Shown one piece after another: positions 1 to 13,501 of a DNA stretch of 64,000 bases. The notes under the pieces were generated by a model, which had not been told where the DNA came from, did not search any database, and saw only the letters and a list, made by a program, of their open reading frames with translations. Every line of letters starts with the position of its first letter. Position 1 is the first letter of the stretch. Source of the stretch: Puffinus mauretanicus (lineage: Eukaryota; Chordata; Aves; Procellariiformes; Procellariidae); the NCBI GenBank assembly GCA_023333565.1, contig JAJKFH010000374.1, positions 1,364,001-1,428,000 of the forward strand, in the 5' to 3' direction. Made by a program: the position numbers and the translations under genes.

Positions 1-3000
1 GATCTGTTGCATGCACTTGATTTAACTCAAGAACCTTTCTATGAGCATGGGTTTGTTTATATGTTGAATGCTAATAGGCATGGCTTACCCAGGCATGTGA
101 CTTGGCTGTGAAGCATTTTGGGGTTATAATATGAAGGTAGTTTAGGGGGCTGAAAAACAAAATTTGTATAAGAATGGCCATAGTGGTTCAGTCAGAAGGG
201 CCTTCTAGCTATAGCCCATCTCTGATAGTCATCCATAGCAGCTGCTTACGGAGAACATGAGAACAGAGCAGGTCTATAGCAGTATTTCTCACCTGTATAC
301 CCTGGCAACTTCTGCCATTCTGGGGCTTAGAGGCTTCTTCGACAAGAGGTGTTTTCACCTTGGTGGTTAACAGTCCTTGATGAAATTGTCTTCCATGAAT
401 ATACCCGTTTGTTTTTGGACCCATTTGTGCTTTCTGACTCCATGGTGATGATTGCATGTGGTTGGGTTGGTAGGTCTCTGAGATTGCTCTCCTGGATATA
501 AGTTGTGAACGGCTGCTGTGTCATAGGAAACTTCCTCTTGGCAGATTGTACCCTAAGCACAGGAAGTTGCATGATTGCTGAGCTTTGGAATAGTGATGTC
601 TGAGGCAGGTGACTGCCGTTCCTCTGCAGAGGACATCTGGGTCAGCAGATGCAGTATTAACTCTCTTTCCACTAGAAAGAGAATATTCTCTTTATGAATG
701 CAATTAACGGACTGTAAAGAGGGTGGGGAAGAAGCTAGTGGATTTATTGTCCAATCTAAAGATGTGGTCTGGCTCAGAGCCCTGCCCTCCTGCAGTGAGG
801 TGCAGAGTAATCCTGGAGAAACGTGACTAGCAGAGTCAGGCAATATTTGTGAAGTGTAAAGCGGGCACCTCTAAAATGGGTTGGGACCTGACCTCTAACA
901 TACAAAAGCTGTTCTATTATCTGAATTAGCTTTTAATCCTGCAATGTTACATACCTAGATATTGCATACTTGACGCTCTGCAAAAACCTGATCAGGCTCT
1001 TCTTGTGTAACCCATAAAAGATAAATAGTGACCATGGAGTGTTAGCCCAGAATGTGGTGCAAGAAAGAGAAACTGTTAAATTTCATTGCTCTTAAACTGT
1101 ATCTTGATCAGTCATAAATTTAAAAATGGAGTAGTCTAGCTTGTCCTTGCAAAGATGAGGTCAAAGCTATTGGCTTCTAGTTGTCTTCCTAAGCAGGAAC
1201 TGTTTTTGCCAGCCTTTTAAATTATTGGGATCCTTATCAGACTTGCTTTATCTCAGCTACAGTTTCCTTTTGGGCATGGTTACCTTATTGTATTGTCTCA
1301 ATCCTACTCAAATCATATCTGTCCTCTGTCTTCCAGTATTGTTTTCTTCCTTTGAAATAGGGCTTGAATGTTTCTTGCTCACTATTCTCCTTTTTAGCCC
1401 TAGTGTATGAGGCAAATAATGGGTATGAGCTGCTCTTTCATCTCTTCTGTGTCAGTCTTCTCTTTCAGGCAGAAGATAGTAGTGGAACTCTAGGTACCTA
1501 GTGGTAGTCCAGGTGCAGATGGCACTGGAAATTGCCTGCTTAAATTTGTAAGGGAACAACTTTCAGGGTTTTTGTTGTTGTTGTGACCTACTAGGGAAGC
1601 CAGAGAAAAATGGGGTAACTCCCATGAAAGAAGTAACAAATGAGTAATTTGCTTCTAGCAGCACTTAATTTAGTAAAACTTGAAAATTGTGCCATGTATA
1701 ATTAGGAAGGTTTTTTGTTTGGTTTGGTTTTTTTAATATTTGCAGTAAGATCTTGAGCTGCCCTGTGCCCTTAACATATCAATAGTTTGGGGATTAGTAG
1801 CCTTCTGTTGCACAGTTGTCTCCAGTAGTGCTGCAATATTCTCCTTTAAACTTACCACTTGTAGACCATAAATCCAGATATGATAGCTGTATTTTGAAAT
1901 GATTTCATTTTGATTGTGCTAAATGTCGCTTGTCATTTAATCTGTTTTCTATGATTTTCATTCACTGACTTCTATTATTGGTAGTATTGCCATGAAGCAC
2001 TTCTTCAGTCTTGTATAATGCACATTCATGAAGAGAACGTGGACTACAACTAACCTTTGATAAGGAACTTGCTGTCAGCTTCTGGGGCCAGTTACTTCAT
2101 CATTTATGGGGTAGGGTGCAGATTAAAACTTATTGTTGTTTTTTTTGTGTGGGTTTTTTTTTTTTTTATTCCTTGAAGTGGTGCACTGCTTACAAGAGGG
2201 ATTTAGAGTTAAGTACCTGGGTCCTGTTCTACATTTTTGTCTTGATCTTTCTTTTTTTTAATGACTATGAACAAGGTACTTAGCTTCTAGATACCTTTAG
2301 GTTTTGAGTACAACTCCTTAAAGTTTTAGTTTAAGAAGCGTAATGGCTCTGTAAGTAAAAACACTGCAGCATTCTTTACTCTTCGAGTGAATATGGTTTT
2401 TGATTAACTATGTGGGACTGACTCAAATGGAAGTAGTCTGCTAAGCTGCCGTGGAAGAACTCTCACCAATTTGTATTAGAGATAAAATGTGTTGTTTGTA
2501 CAGCTCTGCAGGATCATGGTGCTGACTGGACTCTCTGAATAATTTAATGCTGTGGGTACTTGCAATACAACAAGGGTTATATGTACAGTACTTCACAGCA
2601 GGGCCTAGGGTGTTTAACTAATGCTTGTAGCATGCCTTAAGTCTCATGTGAAATATCCAAGAATTAATACAGCTATCTTTAAAGCCTTTTTTATTTCTAG
2701 CATGAGGAACTTCCAAAGTTGTCATAGTCAAGTTATTTGCTTCACTGTGTTGTGAATAGTCTCATCTTTCCCCTATACCAGGAATCTTTCTTTTTTAATT
2801 TCCAATTAATCAAAACCTCTTCTCTCAACTTCTCAGTTCTTCTGGCTTTCTTTTTTTCTCCTTCATACCAACAAAAGAAACTTTGCAAGCAAAGCTGCTC
2901 TTTTTTCTCCTTTCTGCTTTTGTAGTCTTCTAAGGCTGTGCAGCATATGCATCATGAGCCTCTTGGAGCCAGTGACTCCCCGCCTGATGGTTTTCGCTGA

Positions 3001-6000
3001 AACCTCTGAAACAAATCAATGTGGGATGGGGATGGAGAAAAGCAGAAGCTGGGGGGGGAAATAAACGCGATTAAGCGAGGACATCTCATTACTACTCTAG
3101 AAAGGGAGGATTATAACTTATAAAATAGGAGGATCTCATTTAGGGGCCATGTGCGCCTGTGTTATCAGGACAGAAGGAGAGCAAATAGAATAAATGAAAT
3201 TAATACTTTGAAAAGAAGCATTACCCGGATTTGAGAATTGAACTAATATGATTTGTGCAAAGCCCTGAAGTTCTTATCTCCCCATTTAATACCCCTAGGA
3301 TAATGGCTTTGTCAGAGTTATTGACCAAAAGTCGTCTTCCTTCCCACTTTGAAAGAATGAATTCAGAAATGGGGTAATGGTAGGACAAACTTTGCACTAT
3401 TATTAGCTTTTTCAGACAAGACTGACGGGCATTGGTTGCTGCGTGAAGACAGGCTGGACACAGAATTCCTAAATTGCTGGGAAAGTGTTTCTCCAACTGT
3501 TGATTACGGACAGCTTACCATTCCCAGTGTTTCTAGTTGCACCTTGCCCACTGGCTTGCTGGATGGCAACGCTTGCTTTCTGGTGGCTCTAGCATTGCAC
3601 TGTTGTGATGAGTATGGCCCAGAATATGAGTGTGGGAGGAAATACAAGGATTTAAGGTTTGTCCCATCTCTGGTTGCTCCAGTAACTGATTATAATTGGT
3701 CATAAGCTGTCGGATTCTTTTAAGATGATTTCTTGCCCAGAAATAATCTCTTTGCTCTTCAGAGCCTCTCATCTCCTCTTGTTCATTCAGGAGAGAAGGG
3801 CTGAGGGAAGAATGCGTGACTGCGAATGCCGTTGACGGGTTTTGATATTGGTGTCATCTTGTAAATGTGGGATTCTGAACTCTTGGGCTTTGCCTGTGGC
3901 ACACTTTTGAACACTTCCACCCTTGGTTTAGTATCTATTGATTTGCTGACATTTTAACTGGTATGTTTTCTTCTCCATTTCAAAGAATGTGGAGGTAAAA
4001 TTGCTTAAAATTGCTGAAAGTAGCATAAACAGCCCATTCATAGATTGATACAATGGAGGAGAATTTTGGTGGTAGTAGGGGAGCGATCAGGCGGAGTAGT
4101 GTTTTCTTTTTGGCCCTGTAGGGGTGGAGGAATGATCCAATTGGCCCATTCATAGAAAGTTTTCTTTAGATTTCAGGTCATTGATGAAGCCTCAAGCCAA
4201 TCTTGCTTACATTTTTTGCTGTGAATTGCCCACTGTTGTTGAGCAGTTTCAGCTACAGATGCAGCTGAGCGGGTACTGAAGATGTTTTTAGAAATGGTGC
4301 TGAACATGGTTTAGTTTTGTTAAGGCTTTCATTTACTTTGTGATAAACTGGGGATCAGCTTCATCCTGGCTGATTAACCATAGGTAAGTATCTCTAGATT
4401 AGACGGGGTTTTTGTTGTGCGTAATCTCATATCATTGTGACAAGCTGGAGTGACTGGCTGAGGTCCAGTAGTAGCATGGTGTTTGTTGAAACTGTGATAG
4501 TGTGGGGCCATCAGTAAAGTGACACTGCCGTTTTTGCAGTCAGGCCTCTATCGTCAAAACTTGTCTGCGGATACTGCTCACATCAGGGCCAGTTTTGTTG
4601 GTCCTGTTTGCTCTGCAGCTAAAATGTAGCACCCTGAGCTAAAACCCTTCCCTTTCTAAAGTTGCAAGCCTATGTGTAGGAAATAGGTTGGTTCTGGGAG
4701 GAGACATTGCTAACACAAATCTTGGGTTTTAGTGTTTAGTGGCTCTTTAATTTCTGTAAATATTTCTTGATTGAAGTTTTTTGTGGGTGAAGCAGAAAAC
4801 ATTGATCTAAATCAGAAAGTATGGAGGCTTGTTTTAAATAATAGTACAAAATGAGGCAAAAGCTCATTCAGTTATCTTTCTCCAAGTTTGATTTTCATTG
4901 ATGTTACAGTGATTAGCAACAAGTATCTACATGTGTTTACTAAAGGAACGACACCTTTTTTCCTTCAGATTAATTTTTGTTTTCTTTAGAAAATGACTGG
5001 TGCATTTAGTTACTAAACATTAATTCCTACATATAGCGTGGGTACCGCCAGTTGTGGGGGCAGTACCTCCTGATGAGCATTGTTCCCTGCAGTTTGGCTG
5101 TTTGCAGAGCATTCACATACTGTGTGTCACACACTCACGCACCTACCCTTAGCACATGCAAAATCAGCTAGGGAACTCTAGGTTAGCAGGAGTGGCATTA
5201 TCTTTGGCTAGAAGTTGCAATGCAGTTGTTTTCGATTGCTTTCACTAATTGAATAAAATTGCCTTTTAAATGTGTTGATACAAATGGAAAGATGTGTTTT
5301 TTGGTTTAAGCCTTAAAGATTTATTACAAAATGTTGCAAGCTATTGGTAGGGGGATTTAAATAGCTAGGCTGAGTAGCTTCAGACCTTGTTCCTTCTATC
5401 CCTCTCATTCTTGCAGTCTGAGCTAAGAGATACTTCTCTAGATTTTCTGTTGAAGAAAATGTATTAATGTGTGGAATCTTTAAAGTTAGTGGTCCGTTAT
5501 TCTCTAATCTCTGGCCAGAACATCCTTCCTTTCCCCCCACAGTTGGGTTCCTCTTTGACTGCTACCTTTTACTATAGAAGTGGGTGCATTTCTGCAGTGA
5601 AGGAATTACTTCTTTTTATGAAACCATTAAACATTTAAGGGATCCCTATAGAAGGTAGTCTTGCAGTATTAAATGGTGGACTTTGGAAAGGTTTGTGTTA
5701 AATTTAAGCTTGGCATGGTGAGGATCTACATGTCTTTTACTTCCAGCAGGCTAATAACTTCCGGTCTCTGGAGCATCAGTGAGGTCTAAATTTAACTAAA
5801 GCAATTTTGGAGAATGTGTACTACAACGAACCCAGAAAGTGAAAACAAAGCCAAACCAAAAGAAAACCTCCTCTTTCTCCATCCTCTCTTGAGGGAAGGC
5901 AAAGGTGTTATCTGGCTAAGGGTAAGATGCTGCGTATGTACTCCTTATTTTCCCTGCTACTGCTGCTATGATTTGTCAGACATTTATAGCATTTTTTTTA

Positions 6001-6900
6001 ACAACTTCCAATTTCTGCAGCTAGTCTTTTATCTCCTGACTCTGAAGGTTAATTTGTGTTTGGAGAGTTTTTGCAGATTTCAGCAGCTGATGGTTGTTTG
6101 AGCTTCTTATTTTTGTAGTCTCTTGGGCCGAGAAACCTTATCACAAGGTTGGCCTCTTTTTAAATCCTACAGTGGCAACAAATTGAAGCTGTCCATGGTG
6201 CTGCCCACTTCCCCTGTCTTGCCTTCAATTCTCCTGTGCCCATATTTCACACTTCTTTTTTGTCTACCAAGTTCATATGCTCCACAGAAACTTCTTCCAG
6301 ATTCTTTTGTTCTGACTTAGGGTTACTGTAAAGCCATTCCGTCATTTAAGCAGCAAAAGATAAGATTAGCCTTCCTTTTCCCCTATCTATAACTACAAAA
6401 TATTAAATTCGTAAAGAAATAAGAGAGTAATATGTTATATTTTTCCATGAATGGTCTAGCAAAGGTAGTACTACATCTTTTCTTTTTTTTACTGCCAGAC
6501 TACTGCGGATTTAGTAGAATTCTGTTCTAATTTTGCAGCTAATTTTGGGGGCATAAGCAACAGAGATGTGGTAATGCATCAGGGTGTTTCGGTAGGCTTT
6601 CCTTTCCTATGAGCCAGTATTGGTCAAATGTGGTATGGTTTGTGGTATGAGATTGTCATAGGTATAAAGGCTGAGTGTGTTGTTCCTACTACATTCTTAC
6701 TAGCTTGGTTAAACTTTATTTTTGGATTATGATTTTGCTTGTCTGTGTTTTGAGTAGTTGGAATATTACATATATCTAACTTAGTATTTGGTGATAGCTT
6801 TCCAGTATTCTTTGTATTCTATCTAAAAAATTCTATCTAAAAAATGACGGTGTCTGAATCTTGAATCAATGATCCCTGATAAGTGAAAATTTTCAAGTGT
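1..6900. other. Intronic stretch without recognised features
   Basis: This is AT-rich intronic sequence with short homopolymer runs, including a 14-base T run at 2154-2167, and a perfect 14-bp tandem duplication at 6817-6844. ORFs here are at most 96 codons, overlap one another on opposite strands and resemble nothing I know. I see no RNA gene, CpG island or young transposable element. Confidence 0.6.
6817..6844. repeat. Perfect 14-bp tandem duplication
   Basis: Two exact copies of ttctatctaaaaaa stand head to tail (6817-6830 and 6831-6844). The pattern fits local replication slippage. No function is implied. Confidence 0.9.
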
Positions 6901-7202
6901 TACTTGAAAAAAGAGGAAGATTATTAATTTAAAGGGCTAATATAATAGCTAGGAAATAAGTTTGCACTGAATGGAACACTTCAATTGCTCTTGCACTCTC
7001 AGATGATGGGGATGTGAGGTAGGTGACCTGCCACTGGATATCATTTCTGTCATATTCCCTAAATGCCATGAAAACTAGCTTTGGTGCTTCTGCCACCTTT
7101 TCTTGGAACCTTAATGTATATGTCTTGACGTGATCCTCGTTGACAACAGAGGGGTGGTAAAGAAGATACCTGGGATGGGCAGAGTGTTCTGCACCGGGCG
7201 GG
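6900..7202. other. GC-mixed block beside the LTR candidate
   Basis: A minus-strand frame is open for 129 codons (7318-6929), crossing from the LTR candidate into this block. The part from about 7150 to 6960 has a balanced, protein-like composition, but I do not recognise it, and it has no convincing splice sites or partner exons. It may be a fragment of an old repeat. Confidence 0.3.
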
Positions 7203-7780
7203 TGTGAAAGAGAAACGGTGCCGGGTTCTTTCTGGGTCTCAATAAGAAAAACTGACAAGTGGCTTAATAAAAGAGCTATTTTAATAAGGTAGAATAGAAA
7301 GAGGACTATAGATAGCAAGTAAATCTTGTGTCCCTTCAGATGCTGGGAACCTTGCTCTCATGCAGCATTGGACAGACCCCGAATGGATTTTCCCACGGCG
7401 TGCTATGCCGATGGAGAGGTTCTGCTTTTTCATCATTTGAGCAATTATATTACAAGAAAACAACTCTGTTCATAAAGGATGTTCACATGAGAACATCTTG
7501 CTGCTCTTTTACATAAAGGCAAGGTCCCACAGGGGCCAGTACCGAGGGGCAGCAGCCTGCAGGCTCCTCTGTTATGATGCATGAGGAATCTGTGCAGCAC
7601 AAGAAAAGCCTGAAGGCCATGCTGTATCTGTACCTGCGCCTGCTCAGGTTAACTCTTCTGTGGATCACCACCTCCTCGATGCACAGTGGTTTCCTGGTCA
7701 GAATCACTACATTCCAGCCCTTCATCCACATACAGTTTACCTTTCTCAAAGATAGGTAAGTTACAGATTATATTAGCAAG
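7203..7780 (-). mobile_element. Candidate old endogenous retroviral LTR (solo), degenerate
   Basis: On the minus strand this block is richer in GC and CpG than its surroundings and has an LTR-like 3' part. An ATTAAA-type poly(A) signal lies near 7283-7288, followed by T/G-rich DNA and an end in tttcaca. On the + strand this reads as a TG-start, tgtgaaag, at 7203. The far boundary is uncertain (7735-7780), and I could not find a matching target-site duplication or a primer-binding site. No gag, pol or env motif is visible next to it, so if real it is a solo LTR. An unrelated GC-richer intronic block is the main alternative. Confidence 0.35.
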
Positions 7781-9880
7781 CAGTTCACTAATAGGAGGTT
7801 TCCTGATGGGTTGGAATGTTATCTGTGCGATAACACCCGTCAGTGCACAGCACAGACCAGCATGGGGTATTCCAGTGGGTTTCCATACAGCAGCTGCTCA
7901 TGGTAACATACGGGCTTCTCAAGCCCCAAGTACCAAGCCCAACAGAGCAGAAGTGTCCTGTTCAAGATCAGATTTCCTCGAATACAATGTCTTCCACAAG
8001 TCTCCCAATACAAATAGCTTTGTTGGATCGTAGTAGAAGATGAAGCTGAGTCTACATGGTATGATGGTAGAAATCAAAATAAGCACTGATGTTATTTCTT
8101 TATTTCTCACCTTAAAGAAAAGTTAAAGCAAGCTGATATGAAGAGTAAATTTCACTGAGGCTTTTTCCGGTTTGTTTATACCCTCTGCTACAGTTGGGCA
8201 TCCTCAAACCTGCTTCTATTTGCTGATTAAGTTTATTTTCATTCTTGTTTGCTTCCCTCTCCCTCCCTCTTTCTCTCTCTGTCTTTTTACTTTCCCAAAA
8301 CCGCAGGATGGTTTACTCCTGCCGCCTTTCCTCGTTGGTGGCGTTATCAGGCACGTGTGCAGTGGATGAGATTGCAAACGCCACTGTTCTCCGGGATTCT
8401 AAGCATCAGACAATGTTTTACACGGTGTCCCATTCTCCAGCTGGCTGGTTGGACATGATGTTGGTACCTTATCTTCACGCTGACACACACTGGACATTAA
8501 TAGAAATACATTGCTGAGGCACATGTGTGGAATTTCAAGCAGCCTTCCTAGCTGTGCTTTAGATAGTCTATTGTGTGCTTAACCTCTTGGAAGAGGTTTT
8601 GATGAGAAACGCATAATGTTAACTCTTGGGCAGCTGGGTGGACTCTCTTAGAGTTTCTTATTACAGTCAGCATAATATCTTCCTAATTGCATGCTGCCTA
8701 TGTATTTTGAAGTTTCAGCAGTTTTAAACCTATCTTTCCATGAGCAGAATTCCTTCTTCCTAATGCAGATTTTTACGGAAGAAATAGCTATATGTATTGC
8801 ACGTGGGGAGGAGGTAGGAAATACGTGCTTCAGGGGGAGGTGAGCTGCCAGCACCCTTGTTTAGCTTTGTCTAAAGTCTGTCCCTGTATTGGTTTTGGCT
8901 CTATGATTGCCTTACATCAACTGAAAAAAGGACCTGGATGCAACTGCTGCTATTTGCCAGGAATTCCTTCTGCTTTTGGAGCACATCAGAATTTTTATTG
9001 TTTCCTTTGTACTCTATATGTATACTTTCTCTGCTTGTTTGTTATGCCCATCTGCAATTATCTATATTATTTATGAGTACTGAGTAAAACATGATGGAAA
9101 GTAGCTTAAAAGGGACTGTACTAAGGGAGAGGAAATGAGCTGATGACTTTCTCTTTGATTTTTAGACAATGAAAATAGAATACCTGCAAGCTTATGAGGG
9201 AGGGAAGGAATTAGAGAGTTAGCTGGCTTTTTTTTTTCCTGTCTGTGTGTTACATTGGGGGTTTAGAGCCTTTTTAGCCTCGAAGACTTCGTGATAATGG
9301 GCAAACTTGAAGGATGATGCAGTAGGAGTCGAGAGTAAAAATTGATCAAACAGACAGATAGAGCAGGGCTATGTATAATTACTGTCCAAAAGAAAAAAGC
9401 TCCATAGTTTAATGCCTACTTGAATAGTACATTAGACTAAGGATACATTTGTTAAATAACCAGTGCTCTTCCAATTAGGACTGAGAGCTTGCGACGTACA
9501 TTCACTGGATCTTCAGCCTAATGCTTTTGCCATGGAAAAAGTGGTTCACTGTCTAGCAGATGACTTCAAGCCCCTTTTTTTTTTTAAACACATAGGCTCG
9601 TATCTCTTCTCTCTCTTTTTCCCTTCTCTCCAGCCTCTGAGCAGAATGGATTTGTTCCTCAGCGTTCGTCTTGCTATAGCTGTAATTGGCACTGTCGAGC
9701 TGATACTGTGACTCCCCTCTGTATCTTCCAAACTTCCAGTATACAAATGGTTCCTTACAAAGCTGTTCTCTTCCCAGCTGAGGACCTGAGCAATCAGTCA
9801 TTTTTGGATTTTCATATGATGTGCTCTCCTAGTTTAACAGCTACATGTGGAAAAAGGGAAATTGGGAATAAGGGTATGTT
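7781..9880. other. Intronic stretch without recognised genes
   Basis: Contains a pyrimidine-rich CT/CCCT tract at 8252-8287, followed by a GC-richer stretch (8300-8520) in which one + frame stays open for 90 codons. I recognise neither a domain nor a known repeat here. The remainder is plain AT-rich intron. Confidence 0.5.
8252..8287. repeat. Polypyrimidine (CT/CCCT) low-complexity tract
   Basis: A run composed almost entirely of C and T (ccctctccctccctcttt followed by ctctctctg). Confidence 0.85.
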
Positions 9881-10015
9881 TAAAAACAAACAAACAAAAC
9901 AACAAAAAAAAACCCCAAACCAAACAACAAACCATCACAAAACAAAACAAAACAGCACCCTAAAAAAACAAACAAACAAAAAAAAAATCCAAACAAAACC
10001 ACCAACAACAAAAAC
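9881..10015. repeat. A-rich low-complexity tract (CAAA/CAA/CCAAA)
   Basis: About 135 bases with almost no T or G, built from imperfect caaa and caaaa units and ccaaa blocks. It creates an artificial Lys/Thr/Gln/Asn-rich reading frame on the + strand. It could be a decayed simple repeat or the tail of a lost retroposon; no retroposon body is recognisable 5' of it. Confidence 0.9.
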
Positions 10016-13000
10016 TTATGTCAGCTGTAAATAAACTTGCATGTTTCTTAAATCCTTTTCCCTAATTTTTCAAGGTAAAATAATTCTGTTTCAAGTACAA
10101 AACTTGAAAAAGCATGGAGAGCTTTAAACTGCAAAGCAAACTAAAATTTTAAAGGTGATGAATGTCAGTCCGGCCTATAGTTTTCTATCATTTATAAAGT
10201 TGCCCTGCCAGCCAGTGTGCCTTTTCCTGTTCAAGGCTCAGCGTTTTGCAGTGTAATTTTTCTAAGCTTTGTGCTACTGAAGTTTTTTGTAGAGTTCTAT
10301 TAAAAACTTACTTGCCTGTGATTTGTTATTATACAGTGACCTGTAGAAAGAGGTGGTTCTCTGTGGTCAGGTAAGAATTTGACACTGTTCCTTTACTGGT
10401 AACAGAAGTGGGATGCGTCAACTGATAGCTGTTCAGAAGCTTGTGTTCAGAAGCCAGCTCTCGGGTCACTCTGCCCTTGTTCCAGATTGTGATGAAGGTC
10501 TAAATGCAATCTTGAAGCTGTTGCCAGCCACTTGCATTTTCTTTTCTTTAGAACAGTTTAGAAGTAGTTCATCAAATTTTATGCATCTGGGGGGAAAAAT
10601 AAGAGTTTTCATTGTAATTAATCAAGATAGAGTATCAGTTTGTGCCCAGATTAAGTGGGGACCATTAGCCATGCTCCTGCTCCGATAATGCCATTCTGCC
10701 ATAGCAAGCTTATTTTCTAAGGTTAATAAGGAATATGTTAAGGCACCTGGAGGGAAAAGAGCTCTCATGGTCTTAGCTGCCGTTCTCCTCTGGATAGATG
10801 GGACTAGTGTGGTTGATAAATACTTCGCTGCCTCAGGCCTTGCATATGCGGGCTGCTCCCTTAGGAAAGAAAGTAGTTCAAGGGGTACCATGGGTGTTTT
10901 CAGATGGGATTGAAGCGGCTGGACGGAAGAGATTTCCTCCAGCATAGTCTCACTAACATGAATTTTAACCCCTCTTAATTTCACTGTTTTGCTGTTAAGT
11001 ATCTCAGTGGGCAGGTAATGGTAGATGACAGATTCTTCTGACTACATGCAGGTGTAGGCAAAATTTTGCCTTGTTGTTTGCACACATGTTTAGAAGTTAC
11101 ATCTGCTTTCTGCACAAGAAATATGTCTTACTGGGCATTCTTAAACTGCAGTAAAAATTCACATCTTTCTAAGAATTAATAATAAACTTCCATATAATTA
11201 GACTAATTTCATACAGTTACTTGTGGGCCAGCAGATGTTGCTGTTGAGCTTGGTTAGGCTTCACTGTACAGTTCAGCAAGTCATTTGCCTATTTTAAGAG
11301 CTATGATGCAGACTGATTTGGAACTAAGTTTCCTGCTTGATAATTCATGTCATCTACTGGTAAGTCAATATACTGTCTAGAGACTTAAGGTATATCTTGG
11401 GCACATGTGTGTGTAAATAAATAAATGATATTAGAATGTCCTTTTTGATCTGTGCATTATTTTTTTCACTTCATTACCAACTCTGAATTCTTATGAAACT
11501 TTCCGCTTTTATTAGCAAAGCAGTTTTGATTTGGTTATTTTTTTAAATTATTTTTGAGGGAGGGAGTTTGTTGGCTTTTCAAGTAAGCCTTTAAAATGTG
11601 AAGATGCAAATGGAGTTTAATAAACAATCCATAAACAGTATATCCTCATTAATACCCCTTTGAATTTAGGATCTGGCAAAATCTATCACCTGCCTTGTGC
11701 AGAATCTGGGAGATGAATTATATCTCTTATTTGGGGTCAAAACCACTGCTGAGCCTGGCAGCTGCTCTGTGTATTGATCTTGCAGACTCTGTGCTCTGCT
11801 CCTCAGCTCTTTGGGATGTGATTCTAGCTAGTACTCTTATTTTGGAGCTAAAGATTTTTAATGTGCATCTCGGTTGCATGCCAGTGATGATGCCTTCGCT
11901 GAGTTCATACTTTTTTCCTGCTGTGTCGAGAGCACTTTCAAAGCAGTGGTGAGTATTTCCTGAAGGTGGCAGTGAAGGGACACCCATGAAGACTCCTTTC
12001 CAGGGGCGGACCAGGGACTGCTGAGCCCTCAAATTGCTTGCATACCAATGAAATGTCTCAAAGTTTTTGCTCATTTGTTTTCATTCTGATTCTAGCTTCT
12101 CCAGGATTTACCATAATATTTTTCAGGATGAGTTTACCTTAAGTTTTTGAAGTTCATTGGTTTCTATAGAAATACATCATTCGGAGTCGTGAGGCCACTA
12201 TGTACTGACATAATTTACAAACTGGAGATGTACATTGAATCAGCCTGCTTCTACCTTTCATTTTCTCACCATGCTTCCTGGGGCTTGCTTTCATGCTTAA
12301 ATGCCTGGATCTAGCAGCTTGTGAAGTTGCTGTGTATTCAGGCTGCAGAGGGGAGGACAAGGTTGTCGTGAAGACAGTGCAGATTTCCACACAAATGATG
12401 TGGTATGTTCTCAGCCACCTCAGATTTCTCTTTGGTCTTCAGCTCTCTTGGTTTCTAGTAGTACTTCTTGGAGGGGTAGGTAACTGCTGCTGAGAGCAAG
12501 TTTGGTTTTGGAAGTGGCGGGAGGCGAGTGGCAGATGCTGTCCTAATGACATCTCATGCTTGCTATCAAAACTGATGTCACTGCCTCTGTTCCTCAGATC
12601 CTCTTTAAGATTCACTGTTTTGACCTACATGCTAATTAGATACTACCTACAAAACCTGGTCTGTAAAAATTGACTATAATATCTGTGTCCCTTTGCCTTT
12701 GACTATCTGCAGTCAGACTGTGTAGACTGTCTAAGAAGGCCTGTACTGAAAAACCACTGGAGTTTCTTTCAGCAGAAGTTTGAGATGTATGCGCAGTGCT
12801 TTTGTAAAGGCAGTATCTCAGGTCAGTCTTCACTGATATTGTAAGTTTCTGACTGATTTGAGTGATTTGGAGTTTAAAACATAAAGATGATGTAGCTGGC
12901 CTTGGATGAAATGGATTATTGCTTTGAGGGCAGAATCTTCTCTTGAGGGAGAAGTTGGTGGTTGGCTGGAATCCCTGCAGATTTTTAGGGAGGAGATTTG

Positions 13001-13485
13001 TATCTTTTCATCTGTTTTCAAGAAGGAGAAATGAGTTATAAAACCCACTTAAAGGTTCAGTTAAGATTTATTCTGGCTGCATAACTGCCTCCTATAATAA
13101 CTTTAATATGCATCATCCTGAAACTCCTAATTGGCCCTGGTGTTGGCAGGGCTTTCAGACCCAGCAGAATCTCCAATGTTCAGCAGCTTTTAGGAAGGAA
13201 TGTAGCCAGAGAAGCACAAAAGATGAAATGGCTGCCTTATAAATTCTGACTGACCTTGAGAGTCCTTGTTTTAACAAGCAGGAGGATGCTGTTGAGAGCC
13301 ATCTAGACGAGAGCAGCGGTGGGAGTATGTGTAGGTGCGCAATTGTTGTGGCAAGAGGAGAAGATGGGGGAAGACCTCGTGGGCTTGGTGGGAGGAGATG
13401 GTTTTGTTGTGGGCCATGTGCCTACTTAACCTGTTGTTTCTGTTGCTGGTTGGAGTCTTGCCTGTACTGTCACTGATTAAAAATA

Positions 13486-13501
13486 TTTTTTTTTTTTTTT
13501 T
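13486..13501. repeat. Poly-T run (16 T)
   Basis: A homopolymer of 16 T residues in intronic DNA. A retroposon tail on the minus strand is possible, but no body is recognisable. Confidence 0.9.

Noticed and set aside
3436..3705. 89-codon + ORF with several cysteines
   Set aside because: Cysteine spacing does not fit a CHCH or other known domain, and an opposite-strand ORF covers the same region; treated as chance.
9708..10034. 108-codon + ORF rich in Lys, Thr, Gln and Asn
   Set aside because: Produced by translating the A-rich low-complexity tract at 9881-10015.
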